Part shown: piece by piece, positions 61,419 to 64,000 of the stretch
How positions within the stretch are numbered: position 1 is the first letter of the stretch
Layout of the letters: each line of letters begins with the position of its first letter
Source of the DNA: JAFAGX01 sp035624215
Lineage (GTDB): Bacteria > Acidobacteriota > Terriglobia > Terriglobales > Acidobacteriaceae
Reading direction: 5' to 3'
Length of the DNA: 64,000 bases
NCBI GenBank assembly: GCA_035624215.1
Contig: DASPRY010000113.1
Location: 65,124-129,123, forward strand
Made by a program: the position numbers and the translations under genes
The notes under the pieces: model-generated
Told to the model about the DNA's origin: nothing
Seen by the model: only the letters and a program-made list of their open reading frames with translations
Databases searched by the model: none

Positions 61419-62462
61419 TCAGTCCGGAATGCGTTTTTCTTTGCGCATACCGAAATTCTCCCCCACCACATGCAGATTCTTATTCAGTTCCACGCTTGCT
61501 GAAAGAACGTTCCCTCCTCTCCGGTCGGGATAGGCGAAACGCAAATCCTTGAAGCGCACGATGTAGCCGCGCTCCCCGAATTCGAGCGGCTCGGTCTCAG
61601 TAATCGGATACTTGGCCCAGTCGAGATAGACCCGACCTAAGTAAGATTTCTTGGCCGCCAGTGTCACGGGAGTTTCTTCGGGCTTGTAGCGGATTTGCAT
61701 ATTGCCCTCAGCGTCGACATCTGAGGTCAGAGAATCGATTCGCGTCACGGCAAAGAAATTCTCGGTTTCCACCACTCCGTTCCAGCTAAACGGACTCCAC
61801 CAGAAGGGATATGCCGAGGCTCGGATTGGATCTGCGCCAGCATATTGCCGAGCTTCCAGCGCATGCACCGCACGCCGGTGCTCGAAGTCGCGGATTCCCC
61901 AATAGGAAATGATCCCGAGCAGGGCCAGAGTAGCGCCGACACGTCCGTATGGGGATTTACGGCGGGGCCCAATCTCTTCTACTACCAGATTGAAAATCAC
62001 CGGCATTACCAGCCCACCTAACAATAGGACAAAGATGACCGGATCGACGATGAAAACGATGTCCCACGAATACCAGTGTTCGGAAAAAGGCCAAAAAGGG
62101 CGCACGCCGTAGTTGTTAGTGAAGTCGAGCAGGATATGGCTCAGTCCGGCGAGATAAGCGAAAACAAAAAGCAGCCCCCATCGCGGCGGTAGCCCGGCCT
62201 TTTTGACTGGCCGTCCGCGCAGTTGCCAGAAGAGATACATAACGCCAACCACAACGGCTGAGACCAACGCGATGCCGAGGAAGGAATGCGTGAAACCGCG
62301 ATGGTGAGCAAAGCCGAAAACGGGACCCTTGAATTCACCGAGTACGTCGAGGTCCGGGGCCTCGGCTGCAAGGGTGACCGTAGCTGTAGCCAGTGCCGTT
62401 TTGCGGTTCAGTCCGGCTCGGGCGATGCACGCGCCGGTCAGAAAGTGAGTGATGGGTTCCAA
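61419..62462 (-). CDS. membrane metal-dependent hydrolase, YdjM/DUF457-like
   Basis: 347 residues. The first 65 residues have the metal-site pattern of the YdjM/LexA-regulated membrane hydrolase family: MEPITHFLTGACIARAGL, EAPDLDVLGEF, HHRGFTHSF. Five transmembrane helices follow (for example FLGIALVSAVVVGVMYLFW and IVFIVDPVIFVLLLGGLVMPV), then a soluble C-terminal part of about 150 residues. Substrate unknown. It is on the same strand as the following lipid-kinase-like gene but separated by 134 bases. Confidence 0.87.
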   Translation of the reverse strand: MEPITHFLTGACIARAGLNRKTALATATVTLAAEAPDLDVLGEFKGPVFGFAHHRGFTHSFLGIALVSAVVVGVMYLFWQLRGRPVKKAGLPPRWGLLFVFAYLAGLSHILLDFTNNYGVRPFWPFSEHWYSWDIVFIVDPVIFVLLLGGLVMPVIFNLVVEEIGPRRKSPYGRVGATLALLGIISYWGIRDFEHRRAVHALEARQYAGADPIRASAYPFWWSPFSWNGVVETENFFAVTRIDSLTSDVDAEGNMQIRYKPEETPVTLAAKKSYLGRVYLDWAKYPITETEPLEFGERGYIVRFKDLRFAYPDRRGGNVLSASVELNKNLHVVGENFGMRKEKRIPD

Positions 62463-62596
62463 GGTTTCGAGCGGGACAGTTGAATGCTAAGAGTCTGCTC
62501 GTTCGCATTGAGCAAGAAAGTTAGATGTGTCGGCACGCGCGTTCGATTCCGATTTGTCGACCATCGGAATGAGCCGGAACAGTGCTGGACGCGACC

Positions 62597-63535
62597 TCAC
62601 GCCCCGGGGATGAGCAGGCTCACGGCATTGGGGACCACGCTGATTTGCGCGGGAAGTCCTCCCAATAATTCTCCATCGGCCTCGACAAAGATTTTAGAAG
62701 CCTGGGAGTCGGCCGATGGCCGACAACTGACGCCGCAGCTATCGATCAGCTCAATCCCCGGAATTTTCCAGCGCTTGCCTAAAAGTCCCCGGATGATATA
62801 GCCCAGGTAAGCTGCGCGGCTACGCGTGTGAAAAAGAACGACACGAAGGTCGTCTCGCTCGAGGGAAGCTCCGGGCGCGAGTTCGCGCAGAATGCCGCCG
62901 AAATCTTGAATCCGAACTGCGAGTATTTGTGAAACCTCGGCTTGGCGTGGAGGCAGTCCATCAGAAACTTCGATGTCAAAGTTCTCCATCCGGTGAGTTA
63001 GCCACAATCGCGTGGCTTTCACGTAGTAGGCCATCATGCCAAGATGACGTTTCAAGACTGGATTTAATTTATAGAAGAGGTGAGCGTCCACGCCGATCCC
63101 GACAGCAACGATGAAATGACGCGCTTGCGGCTTTCCCTCGAAATCCAGGTATTCGATCCGGCCCACCGCGATGCGCTGCGGTTTTGCCGTCAATGCGGCG
63201 TGAGCGGCACCGGCCGGTGAAAGCGGCAGCCCTATATCATGGGCGAGAGAATTGGCCGTGCCTAAGGGAATGACGCCGAGGGCGACATCGCTGCCAATTA
63301 AGCCTTGCAAGACATCACTAACTGTCCCATCTCCGCCGCAAGCGAAAATCGCGTCGCAACCTTCAGCAATAGCTTGCTTTACCTGCCCGGTGGCATCGCC
63401 TGCGACCTGAGTAGCCGAAGTTGAGACCGCGACTCCGCTGGAGCGCAACACTGCGGCGGCTGCTTGCACGTCGGCTAAGCGCCGCCCGCGCCGCCGCCCA
63501 GAAAGCGGATTGTAGAGGAGAAGGACCTTGCGCAT
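62597..63535 (-). CDS. diacylglycerol kinase-like lipid kinase
   Basis: 312 residues from the ATG at 63535 (MRKVLLLYNPLSGRRRG); longer frame starts upstream lack protein character. Catalytic-domain motifs: NPLSGRRRG nucleotide loop, FACGGDGTVSDVLQGLIG (GGDGT) and GVIPLGTANSLAHDIGLP. It should phosphorylate diacylglycerol, a sphingoid base or an undecaprenol-like lipid. The family is DagK_cat/YegS. Adjacent to the YdjM-like membrane hydrolase. Confidence 0.92.
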   Translation of the reverse strand: MRKVLLLYNPLSGRRRGRRLADVQAAAAVLRSSGVAVSTSATQVAGDATGQVKQAIAEGCDAIFACGGDGTVSDVLQGLIGSDVALGVIPLGTANSLAHDIGLPLSPAGAAHAALTAKPQRIAVGRIEYLDFEGKPQARHFIVAVGIGVDAHLFYKLNPVLKRHLGMMAYYVKATRLWLTHRMENFDIEVSDGLPPRQAEVSQILAVRIQDFGGILRELAPGASLERDDLRVVLFHTRSRAAYLGYIIRGLLGKRWKIPGIELIDSCGVSCRPSADSQASKIFVEADGELLGGLPAQISVVPNAVSLLIPGA

Positions 63536-63650
63536 CACCCAGGGAGATTGTACGGGAAGCCTGCTGATTGTAGTACAAGTGACTGAGTCCAAAATGCAAC
63601 GTGGGTCGACATCAAAATTTCGGGATCAACCCTGTGCACCTTAAGGAATA

Positions 63651-63989
63651 TTAATCCTCAAGGTGCTTCAACAACTCCAAAGTATCTCGAATCACCTGTC
63701 GAGCCCGGCTTCGCGCTGCTTTCTGGGCAGCGGAGTAAAATCCGTGCTTCCAATTCGCTTTGCGGGACCGTGCAAGTCCTTCCGGTGTGCGCGGCCCGGT
63801 GCTAGTGCCGCCGTGCATGCGGCACCTACGGTTGCCCCGCATCGCCGGCGCGCGGCATGGAGCACCGCGGCGAGTCTTTGCGCCGCATCGGGGAGCCGTG
63901 TCGGGATTACCGGGCGGATTACCGTTTCTTAACCAGCCCCGTCCAGCTGTTTTCGGCTTAAGATTTGCAACTAGCTTTGGCTTTTCCAT
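63651..63989 (-). CDS. HGGxSTGP-motif protein
   Basis: 112 residues, very basic. It has CGAKTRRGAPCRAPAMRGNR then CRMHGGTSTGPRTPEG, the HGGxSTGP motif family of small proteins often found near phage packaging genes. Three cysteines and a His before the motif may bind zinc. A helical end (AQKAARSRARQVIRDTLELL) follows. ATG with AGAGGG upstream. Function unknown. No other phage gene is visible in the window. Confidence 0.75.
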   Translation of the reverse strand: MEKPKLVANLKPKTAGRGWLRNGNPPGNPDTAPRCGAKTRRGAPCRAPAMRGNRRCRMHGGTSTGPRTPEGLARSRKANWKHGFYSAAQKAARSRARQVIRDTLELLKHLED

Positions 63990-64000
63990 GACCCTCTTTT

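Overview
The window looks like chromosomal DNA of an acidobacterium (Acidobacteriota, probably the Terriglobia/Koribacter side). The evidence is two tandem proteins of the Acidobacteria-type VWFA-related family, an alternative complex III gene cluster joined to a caa3 oxidase, a Rne/Rng ribonuclease with a huge acidic insertion, moderately high G+C, and intergenic palindromes that begin GTCATCCCGAGCGAAGCGAG. No tRNA, rRNA, CRISPR array, transposase, integrase or clear prophage was found. This is ordinary chromosome with a few accessory patches.

Layout. 1-1865: the end of leuC, then leuD (leucine biosynthesis). 1988-5081: single genes (membrane methyltransferase, secreted DinB-like protein, rhomboid protease, HdeD-like protein) and a possible 19-codon leader ORF. 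5082-6365: a degenerate protein kinase fused to a TonB C-terminal domain. 7414-6404 (minus): pqqA, only 25 codons, followed by pqqB. 7635-12653: an unrecognised 524-residue protein, a membrane Ser/Thr kinase with a TPR-rich C-terminus, and a small protein whose N-terminus resembles the NHLP/Nif11 class of peptide leaders. 22691-12733 (minus): the cell-elongation cluster mreB-mreC-mreD-mrdA-rodA followed by rne/rng, interrupted by an oppositely oriented PilZ gene. 24182-22830 (minus): a FecR-domain protein. 24332-28495: two VWFA-related proteins. 29905-28529 (minus): an amidase.

30062-42882 is the core of the window: actABCDEF (alternative complex III, a quinol:electron-acceptor oxidoreductase), a 170-residue membrane-anchored protein, a SCO1/SenC copper protein, and the four subunits of an A2-type caa3 cytochrome oxidase. 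All run in one direction, with several ATGA-type overlaps. Together they would carry electrons from quinol through c-type hemes to oxygen.

43041-46112 encodes a large FAD/Fe-S dehydrogenase of the D-2-hydroxyacid type with an FNR-like box upstream. An RMD1/DUF155 membrane protein follows. Then comes a cassette of three short-chain dehydrogenases, a glutamate-1-semialdehyde-aminomutase-like enzyme and a pyrroline-5-carboxylate-reductase-like enzyme (47468-52072). The rest is mixed: TPR and zinc-ribbon proteins, a CBM9-like protein, Ada, a beta-propeller/CehA-McbA metallohydrolase fusion, a dicarboxylate symporter, an FKBP isomerase, ribosomal protein L28, a YdjM-like hydrolase, a diacylglycerol-kinase-like enzyme and an HGGxSTGP-motif protein. 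Many convergent gene pairs are separated by hairpins that could serve as bidirectional terminators.
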